Below, one piece after another: positions 9,065-17,930 of a stretch of 41,032 bases of DNA. This stretch comes from Pseudomonadota bacterium (lineage in GTDB: Bacteria > Myxococcota_A > UBA796 > GCA-2862545), in contig CANLGQ010000006.1 of NCBI GenBank assembly GCA_947490265.1, positions 1 through 41,032 of the forward strand, given 5' to 3'. The notes under the pieces are model-generated. The model had not been told where the DNA came from, made no database searches, and was given only the letters and a program-made list of their open reading frames with translations. The translations under genes were made by a program, and so were the position numbers. The first letter of the stretch is position 1. Every line of letters begins with the position of its first letter.

Positions 9065-10263
9065 CCCGGGCGCTCCACGACGAGCGTCACCCCCTGCCCG
9101 ACCCCGACGCACAGCGACGCGGCCCCGAGGGTGGCGCCCACCCGCTGCATGACCCCCAGCAGGGTCACGACGATGCGCGCGCCCGAACACCCCAGCGGGT
9201 GGCCGAGCGCGATCGCCCCACCGTGGAGATTCACCCGGTCCTCCGCGAGGCCGAGCTCGCGGATCACGCCGAGCGACTGAGCGGCGAACGCCTCGTTCAG
9301 CTCCCAGACCTCGATGTCCCCCACCGACAGCCCCGCCCGCTCGAGCGCCCTGCGCGTCGCGGGCACCGGCCCGAGCCCCATCACCCGCGGATCCACCCCC
9401 GCCGCGGCCGAGACTCGGATCCGGGCGAGCACCGGGAGCCCCTCGGCGCGGGCGACCTCGGCATCGACCAGCAACAGCGCGGCCGCCCCGTCGTTGAGCG
9501 TGGAGCTGTTCCCCGCGGTGACCGTGCCGCCGGGGCGGAAGGCCGGAGCGAGCCTGGCAAGTCCCTCCGCGGTGGTGTCGGCGCGCGGCCCCTCGTCGCG
9601 GGCCACCACGGTGTCGCCCTTCTTCCCGCCGGGGAGCACGACCGGGGTGATCTCGGCGTCGAACCAGCCCCGCTCCTGCGCGGCGAGGGCCTTCCGATGG
9701 CTGGCGGCCGCGAACGTGTCTTGGTCGAGCCGCGAGATCCCGAGCTGCTCCGCCACGTTCTCCGCGGTCTCCCCCATTTGTTCCAGCGGGAAGCGAGCCT
9801 CGAGGCGGGGGTTCGGGTAGCGCCACCCGAGTGAGGTATCCCAGGCGGTGAAATTGCCAGCCTTCGGCTGTTGGGGACCGCGCGGCATCGAATAGGGCGC
9901 CCGGCTCATCGACTCCACCCCGCCCACAATCACCCGCCGGGCATCGCCGGCGCGGATCGCCCGGCCTCCCGCCACGATCGCCTCGAGGCCGCTGGCGCAC
10001 AGGCGGTTGAGCGTCACGGCGGGGAGCGCGTAGGGAAATCCGGCGAGGAGACTCGCCATCCGGGCGACGTTGCGGTTGTCCTCCCCGGCCTGGTTGGCGC
10101 AGCCGAGGAACACCTCGTCCGCCGCGCTGGGGTCGACGCCGGCGCGCCGCACGACCTCGGCGAGCGCCACGGCGGCGAGGTCGTCGGGGCGGACCCCGGC
10201 CAACGCCCCTTGAAACCGGCCGATCGGCGTTCGGACCGCAGCGGTGATCACGGCTTCGCGCAT
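9061..10263 (-). CDS. Acetyl-CoA C-acyltransferase (thiolase)
   Basis: [21 protein letters not shown]; active-site Cys in [49 protein letters not shown]. Confidence 0.95.
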   Translation of the reverse strand: MREAVITAAVRTPIGRFQGALAGVRPDDLAAVALAEVVRRAGVDPSAADEVFLGCANQAGEDNRNVARMASLLAGFPYALPAVTLNRLCASGLEAIVAGGRAIRAGDARRVIVGGVESMSRAPYSMPRGPQQPKAGNFTAWDTSLGWRYPNPRLEARFPLEQMGETAENVAEQLGISRLDQDTFAAASHRKALAAQERGWFDAEITPVVLPGGKKGDTVVARDEGPRADTTAEGLARLAPAFRPGGTVTAGNSSTLNDGAAALLLVDAEVARAEGLPVLARIRVSAAAGVDPRVMGLGPVPATRRALERAGLSVGDIEVWELNEAFAAQSLGVIRELGLAEDRVNLHGGAIALGHPLGCSGARIVVTLLGVMQRVGATLGAASLCVGVGQGVTLVVERPG

Positions 10264-10436
10264 ACGCTCGCCTCCCCGGCCCCGACGCTAACACCCGGCT
10301 CCAACCCGCGCCGGTGGCGACAAAAGGCCCCGGGCAGCGACCCAAACCGGCTCTTGACAAAAAAAGGGGGTGCGGATCGCGACAGTTCTCGGTTAGTTGC
10401 GCAAACTCAAATTCGACCCCCGTGGAGGAGACACCC

Positions 10437-11225
10437 ATGCGCTTCAACCTGCTCGCCGCAAGCGCTCTGCTTGTGTTCGTGGCCTGCGAAGAAAAGAGCA
10501 CCGATACCGGCACGACCGCGGCGGACGCCGACACCGACACCGATGCCGACACCGACACCTGCGGCGACACCTCGTGTGACACCGGCACCGGTTACGAGAG
10601 CCCCTACTGGGAGCTCGGCTACATCGCCTTTTCCTTCAACATGGGTGTCGATGCGACCGGCAGCGTCGTCTCCGTGGGCAGCACCTACTATGGCGAGACC
10701 ATCGAGCCCAGCCTGACCGTTCTCCTGCTCTCGGCAGACTACTTCGACGGCAGCTCCGACGAGATCTGCGGGATCGATATCCCCATGACGAGCGCCACCT
10801 TGCTCCCCGCCCCGATCGGCGCGAACTACGCCTCGTGGGACGTCGATGCCGACGCGGCCGCGGTGGTCGATGGCTGCGCCGGCCTGACCGAGGGTTTCTA
10901 CGGTTACAACCCGGTAGATGCCTTTGGCACCGGCGTGTACACCGTCTCGGTCGGACCGTTCGATTCCAAGTTCTGGGCGAACTACACCAGCGGTACCACC
11001 GCGGACACCGACGTCGGGGGATCGGTCGTTTCCCCGCTCTTCGGCTATACGAGCACCACCGCGGGCCTGGAGTTCCCGGTTGACACCATGGCTTGGGCGC
11101 TGGACGCCGCGGGCTACTACGACTACGACGGAACCCGGCTGCTGCCGGCCGAGGTCCCGAACCCGCTGGGCGGCGTGAACGCCGGGTTCTATTACGGATC
11201 GACCCTGGCCTACTCGCTGTACTAG
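10437..11225 (+). CDS. Putative lipoprotein of unknown family (paralog of 12198..12953)
   Basis: MRFNLLAASALLVFVAC lipobox; Asp/Thr linker (ADADTDTDADTDT); conserved body shared with 12198..12953. ATG at 10437 behind GGAGGAG. Confidence 0.7.
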   Translation: MRFNLLAASALLVFVACEEKSTDTGTTAADADTDTDADTDTCGDTSCDTGTGYESPYWELGYIAFSFNMGVDATGSVVSVGSTYYGETIEPSLTVLLLSADYFDGSSDEICGIDIPMTSATLLPAPIGANYASWDVDADAAAVVDGCAGLTEGFYGYNPVDAFGTGVYTVSVGPFDSKFWANYTSGTTADTDVGGSVVSPLFGYTSTTAGLEFPVDTMAWALDAAGYYDYDGTRLLPAEVPNPLGGVNAGFYYGSTLAYSLY

Positions 11226-11240
11226 CCGGTCGGCCGGATC

Positions 11241-11278
11241 GAACGAGCGGCCGCCCCTCGGCGGCCGTTCTCTTTTTT
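11241..11278 (+). terminator. Rho-independent terminator
   Basis: CGGCCGCC-CCTC-GGCGGCCG stem-loop (11248-11267) followed by TTCTCTTTTTT. Confidence 0.85.
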
Positions 11279-11293
11279 GCGACGGAGGGGCAC

Positions 11294-12142
11294 ATGAAGG
11301 TCGGAGTCATCGGCGCCGGGACGATGGGACACGGCATCGCCACGGTGTGCGCCACCGCAGGCATCGACGTGGTGCTGGCCGACGCCGACGCGGCCGCACT
11401 GGCCCGGGGACTCGCCAAGATCCGCGCGAGCCTCGACAAGGCGGTCGAGAAGGGCAAGCTCGACCCGGCGGGCCGGGACGCGGCGCTCTCCCGCGTCTCG
11501 GGGGGAAACCTCGCCGACGCCGCGGCGAACGCCGACCTGGTCGTCGAGGCGGTGCCCGAGCGGCTCGCCTTGAAGCAGGACCTGCTGCGGCAGGTCGAGG
11601 CCGTGTGCGGCCCCGCGTGCATCCTCGCCACCAACACGAGCTCGCTCTCCGTCGGGCAGATCGGCTCCGCCCTCGCCGACCCCGGCCGGGTGATCGGCAC
11701 GCACTTCTTCAACCCCGTGCCGGTGATGGCGCTCCTCGAGGTCGTCGTGTCCGACGCCACCCGGCCCGACGTGGTGGAGCGGGTGCAGGCTTTCGGCCTC
11801 CAGATCGGCAAGGAGCTCATCACGGTTCGCGACACGCCGGGCTTCGCCACTTCGCGGCTCGGGGTATGCCTCGGGATGGAGGCGATCCGGATGGTCGCGC
11901 AGGGGGTCGCGTCCGCCGAGGACATCGACAAGGCGATGGTGCTCGGGTACCGCCACCCGGTCGGCCCGCTGCGGCTCACCGATCTGGTGGGGCTCGACGT
12001 GCGGCTGGCGATCGGCGAGTACCTGTCCCGAGAGCTCGGCAATCCGGCCTTCGAACCGCCGGCGTTGATGCGGGAGATGGTCGCCCTGGGGCGCCTCGGC
12101 CAGAAGTCGGGGCGCGGGTTCTACGCGTGGCCGACCGCGTAG
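11294..12142 (+). CDS. hbd: 3-hydroxybutyryl-CoA/3-hydroxyacyl-CoA dehydrogenase
   Basis: MKVGVIGAGTMGHGIA Rossmann motif; ATNTSSLSVGQIG; GTHFFNPVPVMALLEVV; RDTPGFATSRL; DLVGLDVRLAI; GRGFYAW. Confidence 0.95.
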   Translation: MKVGVIGAGTMGHGIATVCATAGIDVVLADADAAALARGLAKIRASLDKAVEKGKLDPAGRDAALSRVSGGNLADAAANADLVVEAVPERLALKQDLLRQVEAVCGPACILATNTSSLSVGQIGSALADPGRVIGTHFFNPVPVMALLEVVVSDATRPDVVERVQAFGLQIGKELITVRDTPGFATSRLGVCLGMEAIRMVAQGVASAEDIDKAMVLGYRHPVGPLRLTDLVGLDVRLAIGEYLSRELGNPAFEPPALMREMVALGRLGQKSGRGFYAWPTA

Positions 12143-12197
12143 GCCCTGGCGGGTCGTCGCTTCCCAAGGCAAACTCGGATCGATCCCGGAGAACGCC

Positions 12198-12953
12198 GTG
12201 CACACTGCCTGGCTCGCTGCGAGCGCCTTCCTCGGGTCCGCGGCCTGTGTCGCCGAACCCGAGCCCGGCGACGGCCCACACACGCCGGTCGACACCGGCA
12301 CGCCGACGCACGACACCTACGAGCCACCCCCGCCAGCGCCCTGGGAGGTGAGCTACGTCGCGTATCGCTTTGTGTTCGGCACCGACCCGGAGGGCGTCCT
12401 GCTCCCGGTGGAGGGCTACTTCGGCACGCTGGCCCCCACGTTCACGGTGTTACTGCTCTCCGATGGCTACTTCGCCGGCGACGCCGACGAGATCTGCCAC
12501 CTCGACATCCCCCTGGAAGGGGCCCGTCCGCTCCCGACGCCTCTCGGCGCGAACTACGCCTCCTGGGAGGTCGACGCCGATGCCCTCGGGGTGGTCGACG
12601 GCTGCGCCGGTTTGACCGAAGGTTTTTACGGCTACGACCCGGCGGACTTCTGGGGCACCGGCGTCTACACGATCTCGATCGGTCCGTTCGACGCTGAGTT
12701 CTGGGAGCCCTACACCACCGGCGCCACGGGAGGGACCGACTCGGGTGGGTCGGTCCAGGACCCACACTTCCCGAGCGCGCCCACCACAGAGCCGAGCGGA
12801 TTCCCGGTTTCCACCGCCGCCTGGCCGCTCGACGCTGCGGGCTACTACGACTACTACGGCAACCGGCTGCTCGCGGCCGAGGTTCCGGCCCCCGGCGGCG
12901 GGGTGAGCCCCGGGTTCTACTACGGCAGCACGCTCGGGTACGCGCTCTACTGA
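12198..12953 (+). CDS. Putative lipoprotein of unknown family (paralog of 10437..11225)
   Basis: GTG start; HTAWLAASAFLGSAAC signal/lipobox; shares DEIC-DIP, GANYASW-VDADA, VVDGCAGLTEGFYGY, GTGVYT-S-GPFD, LDAAGYYDY and GFYYGSTL with 10437..11225. Confidence 0.7.
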   Translation: MHTAWLAASAFLGSAACVAEPEPGDGPHTPVDTGTPTHDTYEPPPPAPWEVSYVAYRFVFGTDPEGVLLPVEGYFGTLAPTFTVLLLSDGYFAGDADEICHLDIPLEGARPLPTPLGANYASWEVDADALGVVDGCAGLTEGFYGYDPADFWGTGVYTISIGPFDAEFWEPYTTGATGGTDSGGSVQDPHFPSAPTTEPSGFPVSTAAWPLDAAGYYDYYGNRLLAAEVPAPGGGVSPGFYYGSTLGYALY

Positions 12954-14140
12954 ACCCCGCCTGGTGAATCCGAAGGGTACATCCGAACCGTCTCGGAGTC
13001 CGCCCCGTCGGCGCGGAGCGCGATCCGGGTTCGCATCGGCCGATCCGCCACCCACGCGGGGGCCAGCGGGAGCCAGTCGAGGGTGACCCCGCTGGCGTCA
13101 GCCGTCGCGCGCACCTGCCCGATCGCGTGCCCCGACTGCCCGTTGACGTCGATCACCCAGCGTGAAACCGCCGTACCGCTGAACGGGCGGGAGAGGTCGG
13201 GCAACGCCGGCGAAAACGCCACCCGGGTGACCGGTTGGGCCACCCCGGCCTGGACGACCGCGATCTCCTCGAGCTCGAGCGCCCCGTCGGGCCCCCGGCG
13301 GAGCGCGTAGTCGAGGGTGCGAAGCGCCGACGTCTGGCGCGCATGCACCCGCGCCCCCTCGACGGAGACGGTCCAGGCGAGCGACTCGCGACCACCGCTC
13401 CGCATGGCGTGGACCGAGCGAAAACCGTCGCCCTCGGCGGCAGTCTCCCAGGAGCCGATCGCGAAACCACCCTGGGCCTGGACGAGCGCGAACTGGAACG
13501 GGACGAGCCCGAGGAGGCGCTTGATCTTCCGCTTCTGCCCCCCAATCTCCAGAGTGGCATGCGACAGCGCCGAGCGGGCGGAGACGTCGAGCACGGCGAG
13601 GAGCTGGTCGCGGCTGTGCCCAAGCGTCGGTCCGTTGCGCTTCGCGGCCGGCTTTCGCGGCATCGGGCCCCGGACCTCGGCGGCTGCCGGCTCGCCGTCG
13701 GGGGTCGTCCAGGCGACGCGAAGGTCGAGGCGCCGGCCATCCGATCGGTCGTCCACCGCCACCGACGCCGCGTGTCGGAGAACCGGCAGCTCCGGAAGCC
13801 AGGTGTCCGGGGCGTCGAGGTCGACCGTCGCGATCTGCTCGAGGGTCCCGCGGCGCGCCTCCTTCACCACCCACCGGGCACCGTCTGGCGTGGAAAGGCG
13901 GGCGAGCTCGTGCATGTCCCAGGCCGGGTGATCGGACACGAGCACGATGTCGAGGTCGTAGGCCGCACCCCAGGCGAGAATGGGCAGGACCGGCACCGCG
14001 CTTTGCGAGGGACCGGTGTACGAAACCGCCGCCGGCAGGGACGGGTAGGCGATCGCGCGCTCCGCCGGCTCGATCACCGGACCCCGGGCCAGGTAGCGGG
14101 TCACGGAGCAGGCGGTGAGGAGCGCGATCCAGGCCGACAT
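12947..14140 (-). CDS. Putative lipoprotein, unknown function
   Basis: MSAWIALLTACSVTR lipobox; about 397-aa ORF; start trimmed to ATG 14140. Confidence 0.6.
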   Translation of the reverse strand: MSAWIALLTACSVTRYLARGPVIEPAERAIAYPSLPAAVSYTGPSQSAVPVLPILAWGAAYDLDIVLVSDHPAWDMHELARLSTPDGARWVVKEARRGTLEQIATVDLDAPDTWLPELPVLRHAASVAVDDRSDGRRLDLRVAWTTPDGEPAAAEVRGPMPRKPAAKRNGPTLGHSRDQLLAVLDVSARSALSHATLEIGGQKRKIKRLLGLVPFQFALVQAQGGFAIGSWETAAEGDGFRSVHAMRSGGRESLAWTVSVEGARVHARQTSALRTLDYALRRGPDGALELEEIAVVQAGVAQPVTRVAFSPALPDLSRPFSGTAVSRWVIDVNGQSGHAIGQVRATADASGVTLDWLPLAPAWVADRPMRTRIALRADGADSETVRMYPSDSPGGVQ

Positions 14141-14207
14141 CCCACCCGGATTAACCGGTCGACAGGGTGCGCGGCGCGGGTGATGGATCGCCCTTGCCGA
14201 GGGCCCC

Positions 14208-14975
14208 ATGCTGACCATCGCCGGTGTCGAATTCTCGTCGCGACTCCTGGTTGGAACTGGAAAATATCGCGACTTCCCCACGATGGCCGCTTGCCACGCC
14301 GCCACCGACACGGCGATGGTCACCCTCGCGCTGCGGCGCGTCGACCTCGACGCCCCGGCCGGCTCGAACATCCTCGAATTCATCGATCGCACCCGGATCC
14401 GCCTGCTGCCCAACACCGCGGGCTGCTACACCCCGGAAGACGCGATCACCACCGCCCGGCTCGCCCGCGAGCTCCTCGAGACCGAGTGGATCAAGCTCGA
14501 GGTGATCGGCGATCCGCGCACGCTGTTCCCCGACGCCGAGGGCACGCTCGAGGCGGCGCGCCAGCTCGTCAAGGAGGGCTTCGTCGTGCTGCCCTACTGC
14601 ATGGACGATCCCGTGTTGTGCGCCCGCCTCGCCGACATCGGATGCGCCGCGGTGATGCCGCTGGCCGCGCCGATCGGGTCGGGCCTCGGGATCCGGAACC
14701 CCTACAACCTGATGATCATCCGGGAGACGGTGCAGGTGCCGCTGATCGTCGACGCCGGGGTCGGCACGGCGTCGGACGCCGCCGTGGCGATGGAGCTCGG
14801 CGCCGACGCCGTACTGCTGAACACCGCGATCGCCGAAGCGAAAGACCCGGTGGGGATGGCCCACGCGATGCGACACGGCGTCCTCGCCGGCCGCCTCGCC
14901 TACGAGGCCGGCCGGATGCCCCGCCGCCTGCACGCCTCGGCTTCCTCGCCCCTCGACGGGGTGCTCGGCCGGTGA
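14208..14975 (+). CDS. thiG: Thiazole synthase
   Basis: [96 protein letters not shown]. Confidence 0.97.
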   Translation: MLTIAGVEFSSRLLVGTGKYRDFPTMAACHAATDTAMVTLALRRVDLDAPAGSNILEFIDRTRIRLLPNTAGCYTPEDAITTARLARELLETEWIKLEVIGDPRTLFPDAEGTLEAARQLVKEGFVVLPYCMDDPVLCARLADIGCAAVMPLAAPIGSGLGIRNPYNLMIIRETVQVPLIVDAGVGTASDAAVAMELGADAVLLNTAIAEAKDPVGMAHAMRHGVLAGRLAYEAGRMPRRLHASASSPLDGVLGR

Positions 14976-15520
14976 TCCCCCGCCTGTGGGTGATCTCGCC
15001 GGACGATGGACGGGATCTCGCGGCCGGGATCGCCCGGTTCGGAGCCCGGGGGGTGCGCGGCCTGGTCTTGCGGGAGTCGCGCCCGGTCGCCACCGACGTG
15101 GCCCGGGCGCGCGCCGCGGGGTTCTCTCACGTCTTCGCGCACCAGCGCGCGCCAGACGCCGCCGTGAGCGGGGCCGATGGCGTGCATGTGCCGGATGGCG
15201 CCCCTCCGCCCCCTGGAGCCTGGGGCCGGTCGGCCCACTCGCCCGCGGCTGCCCGCGGCGCCCTCGCCGCCGGCGCGGCGTACGCCTGGCTTTCGCCCTG
15301 CTGGACCCCGACCTCCAAGCCAGAGGATCGGCGTCCACCGCTTGGAATTGCCGGGCTACTCGCCGCAGGGACTGGCCCGGTGCTGGCGCTCGGCGGGGTG
15401 GACGCCGCGCGCCTCACTGCGCTGCTCGCGGCCGGCGGCTATGGCGCCGCGGTCCTCGGACATTGGTGGGACGACCCCGACGCCATCGCGACGCTCGTGG
15501 CGGCGGCTCAGCCGCCGTAG
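14972..15520 (+). CDS. ThiE/TenI-like protein (thiamine-phosphate synthase or thiazole tautomerase family)
   Basis: GTG start overlapping the thiG stop; [57 protein letters not shown]. Confidence 0.75.
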   Translation: MIPRLWVISPDDGRDLAAGIARFGARGVRGLVLRESRPVATDVARARAAGFSHVFAHQRAPDAAVSGADGVHVPDGAPPPPGAWGRSAHSPAAARGALAAGAAYAWLSPCWTPTSKPEDRRPPLGIAGLLAAGTGPVLALGGVDAARLTALLAAGGYGAAVLGHWWDDPDAIATLVAAAQPP

Positions 15521-15840
15521 CCGACGAAGGGGAACAGATCGTGCTCGTAGCAGGCCCCGTCGGCGATCTCCTCGCAGGAGGAAGCGCCAATGCACCGGCG
15601 TTCCTCGTCGAGGGCATCCTGCTTCGTCTCGTCCTCCCAGTCCTCGTACAGCGCCTCCTCGCGGATGCAGCTGTCCTCGCACTGCGCAAGCGCCACTCGC
15701 TGAGTATCGAGCTCCTCCCCGCACTCTAGGAGCTTCTTGCACGTCGCCTCGCACCGCGGCACGCAGCCCTCTCCGAGCGCGATCAGCACGGCGACGCCCA
15801 GCAACTTCGCTGCCTTCCCCACCGAACCTCCGACTTGCAC
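15508..15840 (-). CDS. Small Cys-rich putative lipoprotein
   Basis: GKAAKLLGVAVLIALGEGC signal/lipobox, then RCEATCKKLLECGEEL and AQCEDSC; start codon shares one base with the upstream stop (TAGTG). Confidence 0.6.
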   Translation of the reverse strand: MQVGGSVGKAAKLLGVAVLIALGEGCVPRCEATCKKLLECGEELDTQRVALAQCEDSCIREEALYEDWEDETKQDALDEERRCIGASSCEEIADGACYEHDLFPFVGYGG

Positions 15841-16199
15841 TAGATAGGGGCGCAGTAGCCTTCGGACGGCTCGAGCAGCGCGCAGCTGGCCTGGGGCCCG
15901 CGCTCGGGCGCCTGGGCCCACACGCACTCCATCCAGAACGCGGCCTGCCGCTCGTTGGTGATCGCCGGCTGATCGCCGCCCCGGTACGGGGAGAACGGGT
16001 CGTAGGTGCCGAGGTCGCCGGTGTTGGCCAACGCGTCCTGGCACACGTCGATGCATTCGGCGATTTTCTTCGATTCGTCGATTTGACCGGTCGAAACGTC
16101 GCATTCCGAGTCGGAATAAACGTGATTACAGGTATCCTGGCAATTGTACCCGCAGCCTACTGCCCCGACGGTCGCGACGATCAGCGCGCCGCGGATCAC
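15840..16199 (-). CDS. Small Cys-rich putative lipoprotein
   Basis: GTG start; VIRGALIVATVGAVGCGYNCQDTCNHVYSDSECDV; CIDVCQDAL. Confidence 0.6.
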   Translation of the reverse strand: MIRGALIVATVGAVGCGYNCQDTCNHVYSDSECDVSTGQIDESKKIAECIDVCQDALANTGDLGTYDPFSPYRGGDQPAITNERQAAFWMECVWAQAPERGPQASCALLEPSEGYCAPI

Positions 16200-16378
16200 C
16201 GGCGCCCCGCGGCCACGAGGAGCGCCCGCCACTCGGTCGGCGACCACCCCCACGCCACGTGGGCCTGCTCGGTGGAGCCCGCGCTGAACGGGGGCGCAGC
16301 CACGGTCGGCAGCCGCGGGCCCTCAGCCTTCCAGCGGGGGTTTCCCGAAGGCGACTTCTCTAGGCTCTGGTCGTTCAT
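16196..16378 (-). CDS. Small (60 aa) hypothetical protein coupled to the downstream Cys-rich lipoprotein
   Basis: ATG-initiated ORF ending in a GTGA overlap with the GTG start at 16199. Confidence 0.4.
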   Translation of the reverse strand: MNDQSLEKSPSGNPRWKAEGPRLPTVAAPPFSAGSTEQAHVAWGWSPTEWRALLVAAGRR

Positions 16379-16424
16379 GCCGACTCCGCTCTGGCCGGGC
16401 AGGTATCCCGCCGACTCCGGCCTG

Positions 16425-17144
16425 TCACCGCTCCGCTGCCGCGACCCTTCCGTTGCGCAGCCCGAACCCCACCGGGAGGTGGGGGGCCACCGCCTCGGGG
16501 TTCTCCAGTTTCCACGCTCGCGAGGAGAAGATGTCGGCGACCCTGGTGCGCACTCGGGTCGACTCCTCCTTGGGGTCGGCGAGCACGGTCTCCAGCGCCG
16601 ATCGGGACGCTTCGTCGGACGAGGCGATCAGCACCTCCACCGCCGCGTAGCGCACGCCCTCGTCGAAGTCGGTGAGAAAGGGGGCGGCCACCGGCGCGCC
16701 CCTGAGGTGCCGGCCGTCGGCCAGCCAGACCAGCAGCTGTCGCTTCTTGTCGGGCTTGAAGTCATCCTTCTTCCGCTCCTGCTCGAGGAGCTGAAGCACG
16801 AGGCCGACGGTCTGGTCGATCCCGTCGAGCTCGGCGAGGAGCCGAAGGGGGATGCTGACCTGCCGCGCCTTCTTGAGGTGAGCGCGCAGCGGTTCGACGA
16901 CCGGCTGGCCGATTCGAACGAGCTGATCGTAGACCGCCTCCTTCTCGTCGGAGTCCTTTAGCTGGTGCTCGAGCCGCATCTCGAACCGCGACAGCAGCGC
17001 AAGCAGCCCGACCGGACTGCCGTTCTGGGCGAGCCACCGCGAGGCGGCTTCGCGCTCCTCCGGCTGCTCGGCCTTGTCGGTCAACGTGCGTTGATACCGT
17101 TGGATCTTCTTTTCGTCGCTCAGGAAGAAGTCGAATACGCCCAT
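16425..17144 (-). CDS. HEAT-repeat-like hypothetical protein
   Basis: MGVFDFFLSDEKKIQRYQRTLTDKAEQPEEREAASRWLAQNGSPVGLLALLSRF...; alpha-helical repeats such as VRYAAVEVLIASSDEASRSALETVLAD. Confidence 0.6.
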   Translation of the reverse strand: MGVFDFFLSDEKKIQRYQRTLTDKAEQPEEREAASRWLAQNGSPVGLLALLSRFEMRLEHQLKDSDEKEAVYDQLVRIGQPVVEPLRAHLKKARQVSIPLRLLAELDGIDQTVGLVLQLLEQERKKDDFKPDKKRQLLVWLADGRHLRGAPVAAPFLTDFDEGVRYAAVEVLIASSDEASRSALETVLADPKEESTRVRTRVADIFSSRAWKLENPEAVAPHLPVGFGLRNGRVAAAER

Positions 17145-17198
17145 CTGCCCCGTCCGCCGGCCAAGCTACGCACCCGCAGCGCGCGCGCAAGCCCTTGC

Positions 17199-17227
17199 TT
17201 GACGCGGCTCAGGGGCAGACATAGAAA
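17199..17227 (+). promoter_or_regulatory. Putative tRNA-Leu promoter
   Basis: TTGACG (17199-17204)-N17-TAGAAA (17222-17227), ending 10 nt before the tRNA. Confidence 0.55.
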
Positions 17228-17237
17228 GGCTGCGCCT

Positions 17238-17320
17238 GCGGAAGTGGCGGAATTGGTAGACGCGCTGGATTCAGGGTCCAGTGTCCAAAAGATGTGGGGG
17301 TTCGAGTCCCCCCTTCCGCA
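17238..17320 (+). tRNA. tRNA-Leu (anticodon CAG)
   Basis: GCGGAAG/CTTCCGC acceptor stem; CTGGA-TTCAGGG-TCCAG anticodon arm; class II variable arm; GGGGG-TTCGAGT-CCCCC T-arm; discriminator A; CCA not encoded. Confidence 0.96.
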
Positions 17321-17423
17321 TCCTCTGGATGCACACGTGCGAACGCTGCGGAACGACAACGGGCGGCTCGACCGCGCGCGGAGCGACGTGGCACCGCGGC
17401 TGTTTCATCCCGGGCGCCAGGCG

Positions 17424-17930
17424 ATGCGCTCGCTGGCGATCGCCGCTGTCGTGTCGCTGACGCCGGCGAGTGCGTTCGCCAAAAGCGGCGCGCGGATCGG
17501 GCTCGACGTGGAGAACGGCTTTCCGATCGATGGCGCGCTGTCCCTCGGCGTCGGGTTCGGGCTGAAGGTCGGCTACAGCATCGGCTTCGGCCTCGGGCGG
17601 GCCATCCCCGAGCTCGGGTGCGCGTACTACCCGGCACAGACCGTCGTCGCCCCGAAGGCGGGCGGCGCCCTGTTCCTGGGCAAGGGAGTCGAGGGCGGGG
17701 TGTACATGCACGGGATCGTCCCGTTCGCGCCTACGTTCACCGTCGGGGCCACCGGGTTCGACGCCGGCGCGGCGCTCGATTTCACGTTCCTCCCCCGCGT
17801 CGACTTCGGGTTCCACTTCGGCGGACAGTGGATCGGCGACACGGACGAGACAATCGACTCACCCGACGAAGAGCTCGTTTTAGGCGGCCACCTCGGCGTG
17901 CGGCTCGGAAAGGCGTCAGACGAGGACTAG
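17424..17930 (+). CDS. Secreted or outer-membrane hypothetical protein, predicted beta-rich
   Basis: MRSLAIAAVVSLTPASAFAKSG signal peptide; Gly/aromatic alternating C-terminal region (LDFTFLPRVDFGFHFGGQWIGD...LGGHLGVRLG). Confidence 0.55.
   Translation: MRSLAIAAVVSLTPASAFAKSGARIGLDVENGFPIDGALSLGVGFGLKVGYSIGFGLGRAIPELGCAYYPAQTVVAPKAGGALFLGKGVEGGVYMHGIVPFAPTFTVGATGFDAGAALDFTFLPRVDFGFHFGGQWIGDTDETIDSPDEELVLGGHLGVRLGKASDED

Noticed and set aside
10354-10395. TTGACA followed by an A-run upstream of the lipoprotein gene, considered as a promoter
   Set aside because: Good -35 match, but no convincing -10 at 16-18 nt (TCGCGA); not reported as a feature.
7445-10588. 1047-aa minus-strand ORF
   Set aside because: Antisense to regA, OmpA-TSP3 and thiolase; low-complexity G/R/P/A-rich translation typical of spurious ORFs in high-GC DNA. 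The real thiolase lies in another frame.
13235-14971. N-terminal part of the 761-aa plus-strand ORF that runs into the ThiE/TenI-like gene
   Set aside because: Antisense to the 12947..14140 lipoprotein and out of frame with thiG; only the part from GTG 14972 has family motifs.
16965-17423. Upstream part of ORF 16965..17930
   Set aside because: It translates through the tRNA-Leu and antisense to the HEAT-like gene; the signal peptide begins at ATG 17424.
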